64,000 nt of DNA from Xenorhabdus yunnanensis (GTDB taxonomy: Bacteria; Pseudomonadota; Gammaproteobacteria; Enterobacterales; Enterobacteriaceae), in the NCBI RefSeq assembly GCF_028598805.1, contig NZ_JAQRFI010000012.1, forward strand, positions 33,268 to 97,267, written 5' to 3'. Below are positions 8,912-17,690 of the stretch, piece by piece. The position numbers and the translations under genes were made by a program. Below the pieces are notes generated by a model, which was not told the origin of the DNA, did not search any database, and saw only the letters and a list, made by a program, of their open reading frames with translations. Positions within the stretch are counted from its first letter, which is position 1, and each line of letters opens with the position of its first letter.

Positions 8912-9820
8912 TCAATAAACGGGTTCGATGATACCTGCTACTACATTTTGTTGATGGGTCAGCAATAGATCCCGGTCAACCATAGTATGCAGGAGTTGCT
9001 GGATGGGAATATTATCCTTGCGGGCAAGAATAACGGCTTCAGAAGCCTTGATAAAACATTCACTGTCGTCGGGGAGTTGTGTCATCAGGCCTTGTGCTAT
9101 CAGTTTATGACCTTGCCCAACATTCCAGATAGCCGCATCAATGTGACCTTTTATGATTTGATTTAGGCATTCATGATAGGAAACCTCGACCAATTCAATA
9201 TCTTTTCCAGCAAAGTATTGCTTTGTCATTATTTTTTGGTCTGCTGAGGTACTATCTAATCCAACGCGGCGAATGGATTCCATTTCGCCATGCCGAAAGA
9301 TTAACCTATGCCTGTCGGTATAACTTTGTGTCCCTAGTGAAAGCGCAATATATAGATCTTTGTTTTCTGGGTGTTGCTCTGCAGCAAGCCTTGACGTTAC
9401 TGCTAAATCGTAGACGCCGTTCAGCAAACACTCAATGCGGATATCCGAGCCACGCATGTGTGCAAAGTAAAAAGGAACACCTGCACACAATATTTTTAAA
9501 CCACTTGCCAGCCCTTCATAAGCACGGGTATAGGGGAGCGGCATTGCACAAACTACATTGCCAATATCGGCATACTCCAGAAGCAATTTGTGGTTTATCT
9601 GTGCAAGAAAGCTACCATTACGACCACGACGCTTAATTCCAACCGCTTGTGCCTGCTCGAGAGATTTTAATGCTGCTTGCATCAAACCCACGGACAATTC
9701 ACATTCTTTAGACAGTAATTCTATAGTTTTCAGGCGATTGCCGCATTTCTCAGAGAGGAGATAGCGAGCCAAAAATGACTGTGCGATCCCCTCTTTCTTA
9801 ATGAATGTTTGACTCATCAT
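8912..9820 (-). CDS. yhfZ: YhfZ, GntR-like transcription factor
   Basis: The first gene of the operon encodes 302 residues almost co-linear with E. coli YhfZ. An N-terminal winged helix (about 20-65: LLSEKCGNRLKTIELLSKEC, then ALKSLEQAQAVGIKRRGRNG) is followed by a periplasmic-binding-protein-like sensor domain (NVVCAMPLPYTRAYEGLASG, FYFAHMRGSDIRIECLLNGV). Two ATG codons lie back to back (9820 and 9817); MSQTF at 9817 matches the E. coli start. It probably senses the operon substrate and autoregulates, inferred from domain layout and position. Confidence 0.85.
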   Translation of the reverse strand: MMSQTFIKKEGIAQSFLARYLLSEKCGNRLKTIELLSKECELSVGLMQAALKSLEQAQAVGIKRRGRNGSFLAQINHKLLLEYADIGNVVCAMPLPYTRAYEGLASGLKILCAGVPFYFAHMRGSDIRIECLLNGVYDLAVTSRLAAEQHPENKDLYIALSLGTQSYTDRHRLIFRHGEMESIRRVGLDSTSADQKIMTKQYFAGKDIELVEVSYHECLNQIIKGHIDAAIWNVGQGHKLIAQGLMTQLPDDSECFIKASEAVILARKDNIPIQQLLHTMVDRDLLLTHQQNVVAGIIEPVY

Positions 9821-10395
9821 TGCAAGTTTTTATCCATTCTCTTTTATCTTCATAAATTTGAACATAAATCGCAATAAGCGAATTAAAGAAAGGGGATTAA
9901 TATCACAATTGCAAAAAAAATGAAAATTTAAAAAATAACAAAGTCTAATATTATCAATATTTTGAATATATATTTTGATTTTGCATTGAAGATATAAAAA
10001 CCGTCATCATGGGAGAATATAGGGGATATGTAGGGATTATTTATATTTGCTCACTGTATTTTTCTGTATGGATGGTGATTTTTGCTACACTATTTATCAC
10101 GTGACAGAATAATTAGGTTACATTCTGCATCTTATTCTTGCATGAATCAATAAAATATCCTATCGAGTGGATCTTATTTCAAAGCATAAAAATTTAGCTT
10201 TTTCTATTTTCATAATCAATAATAAATCTGGATTATTTCTGATTTATATCCATATTTTCAGCCAGTTATATATAACCAATAGATAGAAATATATTAGTTT
10301 TATGTGTGATTATAACTTTTTGTTATTTTATGTTTTCTTCATGAAGGGAGTAGGATTAATAATCCTACTTCTTTAGTGTTATATAGGAGAATATT
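9821..10395. other. 575-bp AT-rich intergenic region between divergent yhfZ and the metalloprotease gene
   Basis: Very AT-rich, with no ORF that has a convincing ribosome site. It must hold the promoters of both flanking transcripts. The only strong symmetry is the perfect 9-bp inverted repeat at 10349-10369, listed separately. No RNA gene or mobile-element end recognised. Confidence 0.6.
10349..10369. promoter_or_regulatory. Perfect 9-bp inverted repeat just upstream of the metalloprotease
   Basis: agtaggatt and aatcctact are separated by aat. The element ends 26 bases before the TTG start, so it lies in the 5' untranslated region or the core promoter. A DNA operator or an RNA hairpin that masks the ribosome site are both possible; no T-run follows, so it is not an ordinary terminator. 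Confidence 0.55.
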
Positions 10396-11313
10396 TTGCT
10401 TAGGTGGAAAAAAGAACCAAAGCGTCGAGAAATCTCGACGAGTGATCTCAGAAGTAAAGGAATAGAGATCATAAAGCATCAGGAAATGAACTTTTTAGAT
10501 TATTATCATGATAATAGTTTTGTCTTATCCAATTGTTATATTTTGGGTATTCATATTAAATTGCTTGGGAAACAGGGGGATATCCATAATGAAACTAAAA
10601 TGAAGTATATTAATTCTATTAGTTACGCTCTTAATAAGATTAACAAAAAAGTGAGAAATTTATCTGGAGTGGTGAAAAACATTAATGTTTATGTAGCGGA
10701 GGGAACAGGAAGAACTGAAGTTAGATGGCCGAAAATAGAAGACGAAAATACGTATAATAAATTGATTTCGAAAGGAGTATGGGTTGAAAGTCCATGTCTT
10801 CATATAAATGATAAGCAAATTACGCAAGTGAATAAAATTAAGTCTCTTCCTTCTTCTTCCTGGGGAAACCGTTGGCTTAGAAATAAAAATCACTCGGGTC
10901 AAGTTGGATTGAATGTGTCTGGTGTCTCCGATCAACTTCATCAGGAATCCATATCAGGAAAAAGGAAATTATTGGAATCTAATCCCGAATGTTCAGCTAG
11001 GGTTATTGCTTCTATCGTACATGAAATTGGACATATACTTCATGCGCAGCGCATTGAATCAGAAAGAAAATTTTGGTGTGCTAGAAGGACGAATGAGCAA
11101 GGGGAATATACTATCCCAGCGAAGATTGTTGAACAGGTGAGTGATTATGCTATACAGAAAAATAATTCGAATGAATTTGTTGCAGAAGTTTTTACTGGTT
11201 TAGTATATGGGAAAAAATACAGTAAAAAGGTATTAGAATATTATCAATATTATTTGGGACCTGAACTCATCGGTGTAGAACTGCCCAAATTACCAAATAA
11301 TTGGAGTCCTTAA
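10396..11313 (+). CDS. Zinc metalloprotease, gluzincin type resembling anthrax lethal-factor catalytic domain
   Basis: A 305-residue protein with HEIGH at 209-213 (His209, Glu210, His213) and NNSNEFVAEVFTGLV at 257-270. In the second motif Glu260 or Glu264 would be the third zinc ligand, the same layout as HEFGH plus EFFAE in anthrax lethal factor. The start is TTG at 10396, supported by AGGAGA five bases upstream; the first in-frame ATG is 30 codons later. No signal peptide or membrane segment is seen, so export would need a specialised secretion system or lysis. The N-terminal 200 residues match nothing I recognise. It is AT-rich and alone between housekeeping operons, which suggests acquisition. 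An effector or toxin is the likely role; a self-processing housekeeping protease is less likely. Confidence 0.7.
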   Translation: MLRWKKEPKRREISTSDLRSKGIEIIKHQEMNFLDYYHDNSFVLSNCYILGIHIKLLGKQGDIHNETKMKYINSISYALNKINKKVRNLSGVVKNINVYVAEGTGRTEVRWPKIEDENTYNKLISKGVWVESPCLHINDKQITQVNKIKSLPSSSWGNRWLRNKNHSGQVGLNVSGVSDQLHQESISGKRKLLESNPECSARVIASIVHEIGHILHAQRIESERKFWCARRTNEQGEYTIPAKIVEQVSDYAIQKNNSNEFVAEVFTGLVYGKKYSKKVLEYYQYYLGPELIGVELPKLPNNWSP

Positions 11314-11335
11314 TCTCTTGATTTTTATATCCCGT

Positions 11336-11356
11336 CAGTAAAAAAGTATTTTACTG
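11336..11356. terminator. Short hairpin between convergent genes
   Basis: cagtaaaa (11336-11343) pairs with ttttactg (11349-11356). It lies between the stops of the metalloprotease and the acetyltransferase. AT-rich and without a long T-run, so only a weak terminator candidate. Confidence 0.4.
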
Positions 11357-11388
11357 GATTGTGAGTTAAAATTTATTGAGCACCAGAT

Positions 11389-11934
11389 CTAATCGGATAG
11401 ATTCTTAACCATTATATATATTGTGCTTTGCTGTTTTGAGTTGGTAAAAGTCGTACTTTTTTGCCACGCCATTCCCTTTCTGACATAAAATTTAATGGCA
11501 GATGTGTTCTGCTCCAATACTTCTAACCAAAGCCACTTTTGCCCCTGCTTATGAGCAAGTTTCACTATATGGTTAAATAATTGATCTCCATATTTTTGTC
11601 CGGTCAGATTTGGCATTAAGTGGAGCTTATGCAAATAGATGCCAGAGAAGTCTTTATCAGGAATAGGTTGATTGCAGATGATTTTACTAAAGCCAACGAT
11701 ATTGGAATTATTTGTCTTTGAATCGACAACATGAAGGGATTCGGCAATAAACCATTTGTGATTGGGAGCTTGTAGTGAATTCGATATTTGCTCTACTGAA
11801 CACTCGCCTACGATATACTCTTCCAATTCACCCTGATCATGCCATAAATAAGAAAAATGAAACCGGTAGCTTGTTTCAATTAACTGGGACAGTAGCATAG
11901 CATCTTCTATAGTTGCATCCCGAATAGTCAACAT
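11389..11934 (-). CDS. GNAT-family N-acetyltransferase
   Basis: A 181-residue protein beginning MLTIRDATIEDAMLLSQLIE, the usual first strand and helix of GNAT enzymes. The acetyl-CoA pyrophosphate loop is LHLMPNLTGQKYGDQLF, a Q-x-x-G-x-x variant, and the C-terminal part has LEVLEQNTSAIKFYVRKGMA. The family moves an acetyl group from acetyl-CoA to an amine; the LHLMP...NTSAIKFY pattern is common in polyamine- or peptide-type GNATs but the substrate cannot be told. I prefer the ATG at 11934 with GGAAA upstream; the longer frame starts with TTG at 11946. Stand-alone gene, convergent with the metalloprotease. Confidence 0.8.
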   Translation of the reverse strand: MLTIRDATIEDAMLLSQLIETSYRFHFSYLWHDQGELEEYIVGECSVEQISNSLQAPNHKWFIAESLHVVDSKTNNSNIVGFSKIICNQPIPDKDFSGIYLHKLHLMPNLTGQKYGDQLFNHIVKLAHKQGQKWLWLEVLEQNTSAIKFYVRKGMAWQKSTTFTNSKQQSTIYIMVKNLSD

Positions 11935-12181
11935 AGATATTTCCAAAGCTGTTGTGTTAGATGACTGTGTTAGATATATGCCAATTTGGTTTCTAACATA
12001 CTATCACGATGACAAAAATATGTATTTTAAAATAACCAGTTGAATTAAGTGAAAAATAATGGGATTTCAATAGGAAATAGGGATGGTTGATTTCGAAAAT
12101 TCACGGTCAATTTGGGGACGTTAATGAGCGGGAAAAAACTCATATGATAGGAATAAATTATGATTGGAATGAATAGAAACG

Positions 12182-12212
12182 AAAAATGGCGATAAAAATT
12201 ATCGCCATTTTT
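12182..12212 (-). terminator. Terminator of glpD
   Basis: A perfect 12-bp stem, aaaaatggcgat (12182-12193) with atcgccattttt (12201-12212), and a 7-nt loop. A-runs and T-runs flank both sides, so it can work in either direction. It sits 20 bases past the glpD stop. Confidence 0.85.
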
Positions 12213-12232
12213 ACGCTGAATCAATCTCGCAA

Positions 12233-13726
12233 TTAAGCAGCTTTGGCGTTTTGTGCCAGCCAGTCAGCTACGCGTTGTTTTTGTTCATCGTTGAGCCACA
12301 TACCCAGTTTAGTACGGCGCCAGATAGCATCATCTAACTGTGTTACCCATTCGTGCTCAACTAAATAACGCAATTCAGTTTCATACAAACCATGACCGAA
12401 AAATTCGCCAAGATCAGTCAGTGCTTCAGCGCCTTTCAGGATGATTTGGCTGTTGCTGCCGTAAGTACGGGCATAGCGCCGTGCCATACCTTCCGGCAAC
12501 CAGTTGTGACGCTGACGCAGCAGACGCGCATAACCATCGCGATCGCAGCCTTCCAGCTCTCCACCCGGTAATTTGCCATTTTTAGTCCATGCCTGACCCG
12601 CGTTGGGGTAGTACTGTGCCAGTTTATCCACGGCGTGTTCAGCCAATTTACGATAAGTTGTCAGTTTGCCACCGAATACGGACAGTAATGGCATCTGACC
12701 TTGCTCATCCCGCACATCCAGAGTGTAATCACGGGTAATCGCTTGTGGTGAATCGGATTCATCATCACACAGAGGGCGGACGCCAGAGTAAGTCCAGACA
12801 ATATCATCGCGGACAAGTTGTTTCTTGAAGTGGTCGTTATAGACTTTCAGCAAATAGTCGATCTCTTTATCGTCAATTTTGACTTCTTTTGGATCGCCTT
12901 TGTATTCAACATCCGTCGTACCGATGATCGAGAATTCGTCATTCCATGGAATAACAAACACGATGCGATTATCTTCATTTTGCAGGATATAAGCCTGTGG
13001 TTCATCGTGAACGCGAGGAACAACAATATGGCTGCCTTTGATCAAGCGGATGCCATAAGGCGATTTCAATTGCAGGCCGTTATCGAAGAAATTTTTCACC
13101 CAAGGGCCAGTTGCGTTGACTAAACCTTTTGCACGCCATGTGTTGGTTTCGCCTGTCTTGAGATCTTTGGCTTCAACCATCCAGTAACCATCCTCACGCC
13201 ATGCGCGGGTCACTTGGGTACGGGTACGTACTTCGCCGCCGTGTTTTTGAACTTCCTGTGCGTTCAGAACAACCAGACGCGCATCATCAACCCAACAGTC
13301 GGAGTATTCAAAGCCACGAGTGATAGAGGGTTTCAATACTGAGTTTGCACCAAATCTCAACCCTTTACTGCCTGATAAGCTAACGCGTTTGCCTAAGTTA
13401 TCGTACAGGAACAGGCCAATGCGGATCATCCAAGCTGGGCGCAGGTGTGGTTGATGTGGTAGACGAAAACGCATCGGGAATGCAATATGGGGAGCCAGTT
13501 TTAAAAGCACTTCACGTTCTGCCAGTGCTTCACTGACTAAACGGAATTCATAATGTTCCAGATAGCGCAAGCCACCGTGGATTAGCTTGGAGCTGGCAGA
13601 TGAAGTTGCGCTGGCCAAGTCTTGACCTTCCAACAGCAGGACAGAAAGTCCCCGGCCAGCAGCATCTGCCGCAATACCAGCGCCGTTAATTCCGCCGCCG
13701 ATTACAATCAAGTCTTTGGTTTCCAT
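12233..13726 (-). CDS. glpD: GlpD, aerobic glycerol-3-phosphate dehydrogenase
   Basis: A 497-residue membrane-associated FAD enzyme that oxidises sn-glycerol-3-phosphate to dihydroxyacetone phosphate and passes electrons to quinone. METKDLIVIGGGINGAGIAA is the N-terminal FAD Rossmann motif (GGGINGAG), followed by SSASSKLIHGGLRYLEH, VNATGPWVKNFFD, FVIPWNDEFSIIGTTD and FGGKLTTYRKLAEHAVDKL. The start is ATG 13726 with AAGGGGA upstream; the 28 codons before it in frame overlap the operator and are not coding. In E. coli glpD is divergent from glpEGR; here it follows glpR on the same strand but has its own operator and a terminator in between. Confidence 0.97.
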   Translation of the reverse strand: METKDLIVIGGGINGAGIAADAAGRGLSVLLLEGQDLASATSSASSKLIHGGLRYLEHYEFRLVSEALAEREVLLKLAPHIAFPMRFRLPHQPHLRPAWMIRIGLFLYDNLGKRVSLSGSKGLRFGANSVLKPSITRGFEYSDCWVDDARLVVLNAQEVQKHGGEVRTRTQVTRAWREDGYWMVEAKDLKTGETNTWRAKGLVNATGPWVKNFFDNGLQLKSPYGIRLIKGSHIVVPRVHDEPQAYILQNEDNRIVFVIPWNDEFSIIGTTDVEYKGDPKEVKIDDKEIDYLLKVYNDHFKKQLVRDDIVWTYSGVRPLCDDESDSPQAITRDYTLDVRDEQGQMPLLSVFGGKLTTYRKLAEHAVDKLAQYYPNAGQAWTKNGKLPGGELEGCDRDGYARLLRQRHNWLPEGMARRYARTYGSNSQIILKGAEALTDLGEFFGHGLYETELRYLVEHEWVTQLDDAIWRRTKLGMWLNDEQKQRVADWLAQNAKAA

Positions 13727-13740
13727 TGCATCCCCTTTGA

Positions 13741-13780
13741 AATGTTCGAAACAGTTCTTTAATGTTCGTTTTCGCTCAAG
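13741..13780 (-). promoter_or_regulatory. Tandem GlpR operator half-sites upstream of glpD
   Basis: AATGTTCG occurs at 13741-13748 and again at 13761-13768, 20 bp apart, 14 bases upstream of the glpD start. This is the left half of the E. coli GlpR operator (WATGTTCGWT...); the right halves are degenerate. Two operators in tandem fit cooperative binding by GlpR, encoded next door. Confidence 0.65.
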
Positions 13781-13950
13781 GATTGTAATCAAAAATTCAT
13801 CAATCGCCAACTATTAACTCAGAAAAAACATATTCACGTGATACAGGTAACAAATCCTGATCATATGCATAAGATTAATAAGGATTTTGTGGGATACAAA
13901 TTTGAGAGAGAATTTTGAGAGGGAATATTTATGAGAAGGAGTCCCATTTG

Positions 13951-13983
13951 AAAAGAAACCCCACCAGAATTTCAGGTGGGGGG
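13951..13983 (-). terminator. Terminator of glpR
   Basis: On the minus strand a 7-bp GC-rich stem (ggtgggg 13975-13981 with ccccacc 13959-13965, loop 9) is followed by a T-rich tract (13951-13958). It ends the glpEGR transcript before glpD. Confidence 0.8.
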
Positions 13984-14015
13984 ATATTATCACGAGATTA
14001 CTGCGTAAAAAGTAA

Positions 14016-14774
14016 TTAGCACAGTTCCAGCTTAACGTTATATTGCTCAATGACTTTCTGGACGTTGGGAGGAGGTGTTTTATCCGTGAACAAGAAATCA
14101 ATCAGGTTCATGTTACCGAGATTAACCATGGCACTGCGGCCAAATTTTGAATGGTCGGCAACCAGCATGACACAGCGGGAGTTTTCGATAATAGCGCGTT
14201 TGGTACGGACTTCGTGGTAATCGAATTCCAGCAATGAGCCATCACTATCAATACCGCTGATCCCAAGAATGCCGAAATCAAGGCGGAACTGGGAAATAAA
14301 ATCCAGCGTTGCTTCACCAATAATGCCGCCATCACGGGAACGCACTTCACCACCAGCCAAAATGAGCCGGAAATCTTCTTTGCCCATAAACAATGTTGCG
14401 ACATTGAGGTTGTTGGTGACAATCCGTAAATCGCGGTGGTTTAGCAGGGCATGTGCCACAGCTTCTGGGGTTGTTCCAATATCAATGAACAGGGTTGCGC
14501 CGTTTGGAATTTGGGTAGCAACGTGTTGTGCAATGCGAGCTTTTTCATCCGACCACATTATCTTGCGGTCATGATAGGCGGTGTTGACAGAGCTGGATGG
14601 CAACGCGGCACCGCCATGATGGCGCTGGATTTTATTTTTATCAGCCAGATCATTTAAATCACGCCGGATGGTTTGCGGGCTGACATCAAAATGTGCAACC
14701 AGCTCTTCAGTGCTGACATAACCTTGAAGGCGCACCAACTCGATTATTGCATCATGTCGCTGAGTTTGCTTCAC
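14016..14774 (-). CDS. glpR: GlpR, DeoR-family repressor of the glp regulon
   Basis: A 252-residue repressor. The N-terminal DeoR helix-turn-helix reads VRLQGYVSTEELVAHFDVSP, then QTIRRDLNDLADKNKIQRHH. The sugar-phosphate sensor domain carries FIDIGTTPEAVAHAL, LAGGEVRSRDGGIIG and the lysine-containing VADHSKFGRSAMV. Glycerol-3-phosphate releases it from DNA in E. coli. The start is GTG at 14774 with AGGGGAA upstream; no better ATG exists. Last gene of glpE-glpG-glpR, 107 bases after glpG. Confidence 0.95.
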   Translation of the reverse strand: MKQTQRHDAIIELVRLQGYVSTEELVAHFDVSPQTIRRDLNDLADKNKIQRHHGGAALPSSSVNTAYHDRKIMWSDEKARIAQHVATQIPNGATLFIDIGTTPEAVAHALLNHRDLRIVTNNLNVATLFMGKEDFRLILAGGEVRSRDGGIIGEATLDFISQFRLDFGILGISGIDSDGSLLEFDYHEVRTKRAIIENSRCVMLVADHSKFGRSAMVNLGNMNLIDFLFTDKTPPPNVQKVIEQYNVKLELC

Positions 14775-14881
14775 AACATTCCCCTAATGTTTGCATAGAT
14801 AGATTATAGTTGCCCAAAATTATCCCTCTCTATTTCAAGTCGTTATTGCAACATGAACTCTGTTGGGCGTCTTCTGGAGTT

Positions 14882-15727
14882 TTATTGGTTTTTTTGTTTA
14901 CGCAAATTCAAATTATCCCATAGCCCCATCAATAACCCGATAATTAACCCTGAAATATGGGCGGTATTGGCGATGTTGAGTGAAAATAGATTGAGATAGC
15001 CAACCAATAACCAAATGATAGAAATAGCGATTAACCCTCTGGGAGCACTTATTCCACGTTTAGGTGACATTTCACCTGTTAGCCAGACATATCCGATCAG
15101 TGCGTAAACCACACCAGACAGTCCCCCGAAATTAGCTCCGCTGAACAATGATTGCGCCCAGCCACTGAAAAATGCTGAGACTATTGTGATTTCAAAAAGT
15201 TTGCTGCTGCCAATTTTTTGTTCTACCTGACTGCCGAAATACCACCATAATGCAAGATTAAAGAGGATATGTGTCAGAGAGAAATGTAGCAGGGCAGGGC
15301 TGATCCAGCGCCATAATTCCAGATATTGATCACTGTTAGTCGGCCACGCCAGCCAGTTCATGACATCAGGAATGCTCGTCATTGTTATCCAAAGATAAAC
15401 AAGGATACAGAGCATCGTTATAGCAATTGTCAACGGCCCAGACTGACTTTTTAGCGTCTGCAAGTTCAGGCTGTTGTGGTACTTGAAGGAGCTGGCTGGT
15501 TTACCCGTTTGCCAACTGGCAGCCTGATAGCGTTCATGGAACGGATCGCGGGTAAAGTGGTGAAGTTCCTGCTCAACCCGGTTTAGTTGGTTGTCATCTT
15601 CTAACCAGAGTTCAACGGGTGACGACTCATTGTTGAGCCGCATGGTCAAATGAATGTCCTGAGTCGCCATATAATCAATAAAGGCCTGAGCCAGTCGAGG
15701 GTTGGATATTGAGGTTACATGGATCAT
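14882..15727 (-). CDS. glpG: GlpG, rhomboid intramembrane serine protease
   Basis: A 281-residue rhomboid. It has an N-terminal cytosolic domain (1-90) and six membrane segments from about residue 100. The catalytic dyad is Ser204 in [11 protein letters not shown] and His257 in [11 protein letters not shown]; the E. coli residues are Ser201 and His254. The L1-loop tryptophan-arginine motif is present as [12 protein letters not shown], with [17 protein letters not shown] after it. It cleaves membrane proteins within the bilayer. It overlaps nothing and lies between glpE and glpR as in E. coli. Confidence 0.95.
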   Translation of the reverse strand: MIHVTSISNPRLAQAFIDYMATQDIHLTMRLNNESSPVELWLEDDNQLNRVEQELHHFTRDPFHERYQAASWQTGKPASSFKYHNSLNLQTLKSQSGPLTIAITMLCILVYLWITMTSIPDVMNWLAWPTNSDQYLELWRWISPALLHFSLTHILFNLALWWYFGSQVEQKIGSSKLFEITIVSAFFSGWAQSLFSGANFGGLSGVVYALIGYVWLTGEMSPKRGISAPRGLIAISIIWLLVGYLNLFSLNIANTAHISGLIIGLLMGLWDNLNLRKQKNQ

Positions 15728-15803
15728 TGCTCGTCTTATCTCTGCCTTAAGTTGAAGTTAATTGTACAGGGATTAATTGTGTTGATATCAGTGCGTTAAA
15801 GAT

Positions 15804-16127
15804 TCATTGAGTATGGACAGCGTGAGGATACTCTCTTTTCCAGACTTCAAAGCCGCCATTGACACTATAAACGGTCTCAAACCCTATATTGATCAGGTAC
15901 TGTGCTGCACCCTGACTGCTATGGCCGTGGTAGCACATTACTATGATCGGTTGGTCAAAATCTGCTTCCTGTAGAAGGCTATTAATTGTTTCATTTGTCA
16001 GGTGAAACGCACCTGTTGCGTGTCCAGAACGGAAGCTTTGTGGGTCGCGGATATCAACCAAGACTGCGGTTTTGTCGAGCCAGTGTTGGTAAGCCTGTTC
16101 AGGGTTTATCGTTTGAAAATGGTCCAT
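15804..16127 (-). CDS. glpE: GlpE, single-domain thiosulfate sulfurtransferase (rhodanese)
   Basis: A 107-residue single rhodanese domain. The active-site cysteine is Cys65 in [16 protein letters not shown], at the same position as in E. coli Glp[21 protein letters not shown] is the first rhodanese box and [16 protein letters not shown] the C-terminal one. It moves sulfane sulfur from thiosulfate to thiols or cyanide in the cytoplasm. It heads the glpE-glpG-glpR operon; link to glycerol metabolism is unclear even in E. coli. Confidence 0.94.
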   Translation of the reverse strand: MDHFQTINPEQAYQHWLDKTAVLVDIRDPQSFRSGHATGAFHLTNETINSLLQEADFDQPIIVMCYHGHSSQGAAQYLINIGFETVYSVNGGFEVWKREYPHAVHTQ

Positions 16128-16202
16128 AAATACTCAACGTAGTTTCTAAAGTTTTCATTTTCAATATATTCATTTCTCAATAGTCGTCTGGTATGACCTT
16201 AT

Positions 16203-16232
16203 CGCCTTTCCAATGTAAATATTGGAAAGGCG
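16203..16232. terminator. Stem-loop between glpE and nfuA
   Basis: A perfect 12-bp stem, cgcctttccaat (16203-16214) with attggaaaggcg (16221-16232), and a 6-nt loop. It lies 100 bases after the nfuA stop, on the path into glpE. No T-run follows on the minus strand, so it may be a transcript-end or processing structure rather than a classical terminator. Confidence 0.5.
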
Positions 16233-16333
16233 GGAAATGCAGATAGAAAATATTAGAAACAGAAAAATGGTAAAAACTATAATGTTTCCAAAAAGCATAA
16301 TGTTTAAGAAAACATCAAAACAAGAATGAAAAA

Positions 16334-16909
16334 TCAGTAATATGAATGTTCACCGCGCTGGTGTTCAGTCAGATCTTTCACACCTTTCAATTCAGGGAAC
16401 ATCTGTAGTAACTGTTTTTCAATCCCTTCTTTCAGGGTGACATCGACCATTGAACAGCCGTTACACCCACCACCGAATTGCAGAATGGCATAACCTTCAT
16501 CGGTGATTTCCATCAGGCTGACACGACCACCATGCCCCGCCAACTGTGGATTAATCTGTGATTGTAGGAGATATTCAACACGCTCAATAAGTGGAGCATC
16601 ATCAGCCACTTTACGCATTTTGGCGTTCGGGGCTTTCAGGGTCAGTTGAGAACCTAGTTGATCGGTCACAAAATCAATGACAGCTTCTTCCAGGAAAGGT
16701 GCGCTAATTTCATCAACATAGGCGGAGAGTTGGTCGAACTTCAGTTCGGTGTCAGTGGCTTCAACAGCATCCGGTGGGCAATAGGAAACACCGCATTCAG
16801 CCGTCGGTGTTCCTGGATTAATGACAAAAACGCGGATCTGTGTGCCCGGTTCTTGATTTGCCAGTAGTTTGGCAAAATGCGCTTGCGCTGCTTCAGTAAT
16901 ATTAATCAT
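16334..16909 (-). CDS. nfuA: NfuA, Fe/S biogenesis carrier protein
   Basis: A 191-residue carrier. An N-terminal degenerate A-type domain (1-95) is followed by the Nfu domain with [11 protein letters not shown], Cys149 and Cys152, exactly the E. coli positions. The CxxC pair of two subunits holds a [4Fe-4S] cluster for delivery to apoproteins, mainly under oxidative or iron stress. As in E. coli, gntX and bioH lie next to it. Two housekeeping Fe/S or sulfur proteins (GlpE, NfuA) thus lie near, but outside, the sulfur-related accessory operon further downstream. Confidence 0.96.
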   Translation of the reverse strand: MINITEAAQAHFAKLLANQEPGTQIRVFVINPGTPTAECGVSYCPPDAVEATDTELKFDQLSAYVDEISAPFLEEAVIDFVTDQLGSQLTLKAPNAKMRKVADDAPLIERVEYLLQSQINPQLAGHGGRVSLMEITDEGYAILQFGGGCNGCSMVDVTLKEGIEKQLLQMFPELKGVKDLTEHQRGEHSYY

Positions 16910-16968
16910 GTCATTTGCTCAATAGTTGACTGTCCTAGTTGGTTATAATACGCCCATTTATAAAGGAA

Positions 16969-17652
16969 CTACAAGGTTCGGCATATTGCCCAAGCCTGTA
17001 CAGAGCGAGCCCCCGCACGAATTAACAACTGTGAAGCTTCATGCAGTGTTGTGCCCGTGGTGATCACATCATCGAAAATCGCGACATGTTGATCGGCAAA
17101 ATCGCCCTGTAATTGAAAGACCCGCTTAAGATTGGTTTTCCTTTGGGCGGCAGATAAGCCCCGCTGTGTGAGTGTAGCACGTGAGCGTTGCAAAAAACCG
17201 GGGTGATACGGGCATTGCAGCCAACGTGAGAGAGGGCGGGCAATAAGTTCAATCTGATCGAACCCACGTTGCCAGCGTTTTCTGCTGTGCAGAGGAATAC
17301 CCAGTATACGATCCGGCTTATGCCAGAGACCTTCTCGATAGCCTTGTAACCAATGCAGCAGGAACAAGCGTGCCAGCACTGGCGCGAGTTGCGGAGTACC
17401 GTGATACTTATACCGTTTAATAAGTTGGCTTAATGGCGGAGTGTAATCTGTGATGGCGATCAGATGTTGCCATAGAGGGGGATTTTTCATGCATCGCCCA
17501 CAGGGAAGATCGCTGGATTCAGAAGGTAGGGCACAGCGTGGGCAGACATGTTGCTGCCACTTTAAGTGATGATGGCAGATGCAGCAGATTCCATGATGGG
17601 CAAAATACAAATTTTGATGGCATAGCCAACAGTATCCAACCATTGTTAGCAT
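16969..17652 (-). CDS. gntX: GntX, ComF-family phosphoribosyltransferase-fold protein
   Basis: A 227-residue protein. It begins with a zinc-ribbon-like cysteine block (CWLC, CCICHHHL, CPRC, CGRC in the first 60 residues). The C-terminal phosphoribosyltransferase-like loop is VAIFDDVITTGTTLHEASQLL. The length equals that of E. coli GntX. The family includes ComF; a role in DNA uptake as a carbon source has been shown in E. coli. Start at ATG 17652 with AAGGAAGG upstream; the upstream in-frame extension overlaps bioH antisense and is rejected. Only 38 bases separate it from divergent bioH, so the two promoters overlap. Confidence 0.92.
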   Translation of the reverse strand: MLTMVGYCWLCHQNLYFAHHGICCICHHHLKWQQHVCPRCALPSESSDLPCGRCMKNPPLWQHLIAITDYTPPLSQLIKRYKYHGTPQLAPVLARLFLLHWLQGYREGLWHKPDRILGIPLHSRKRWQRGFDQIELIARPLSRWLQCPYHPGFLQRSRATLTQRGLSAAQRKTNLKRVFQLQGDFADQHVAIFDDVITTGTTLHEASQLLIRAGARSVQAWAICRTL

Positions 17653-17690
17653 AGTTTCCTTCCTTGGTGATAAATAAAGTGAGAATAACA

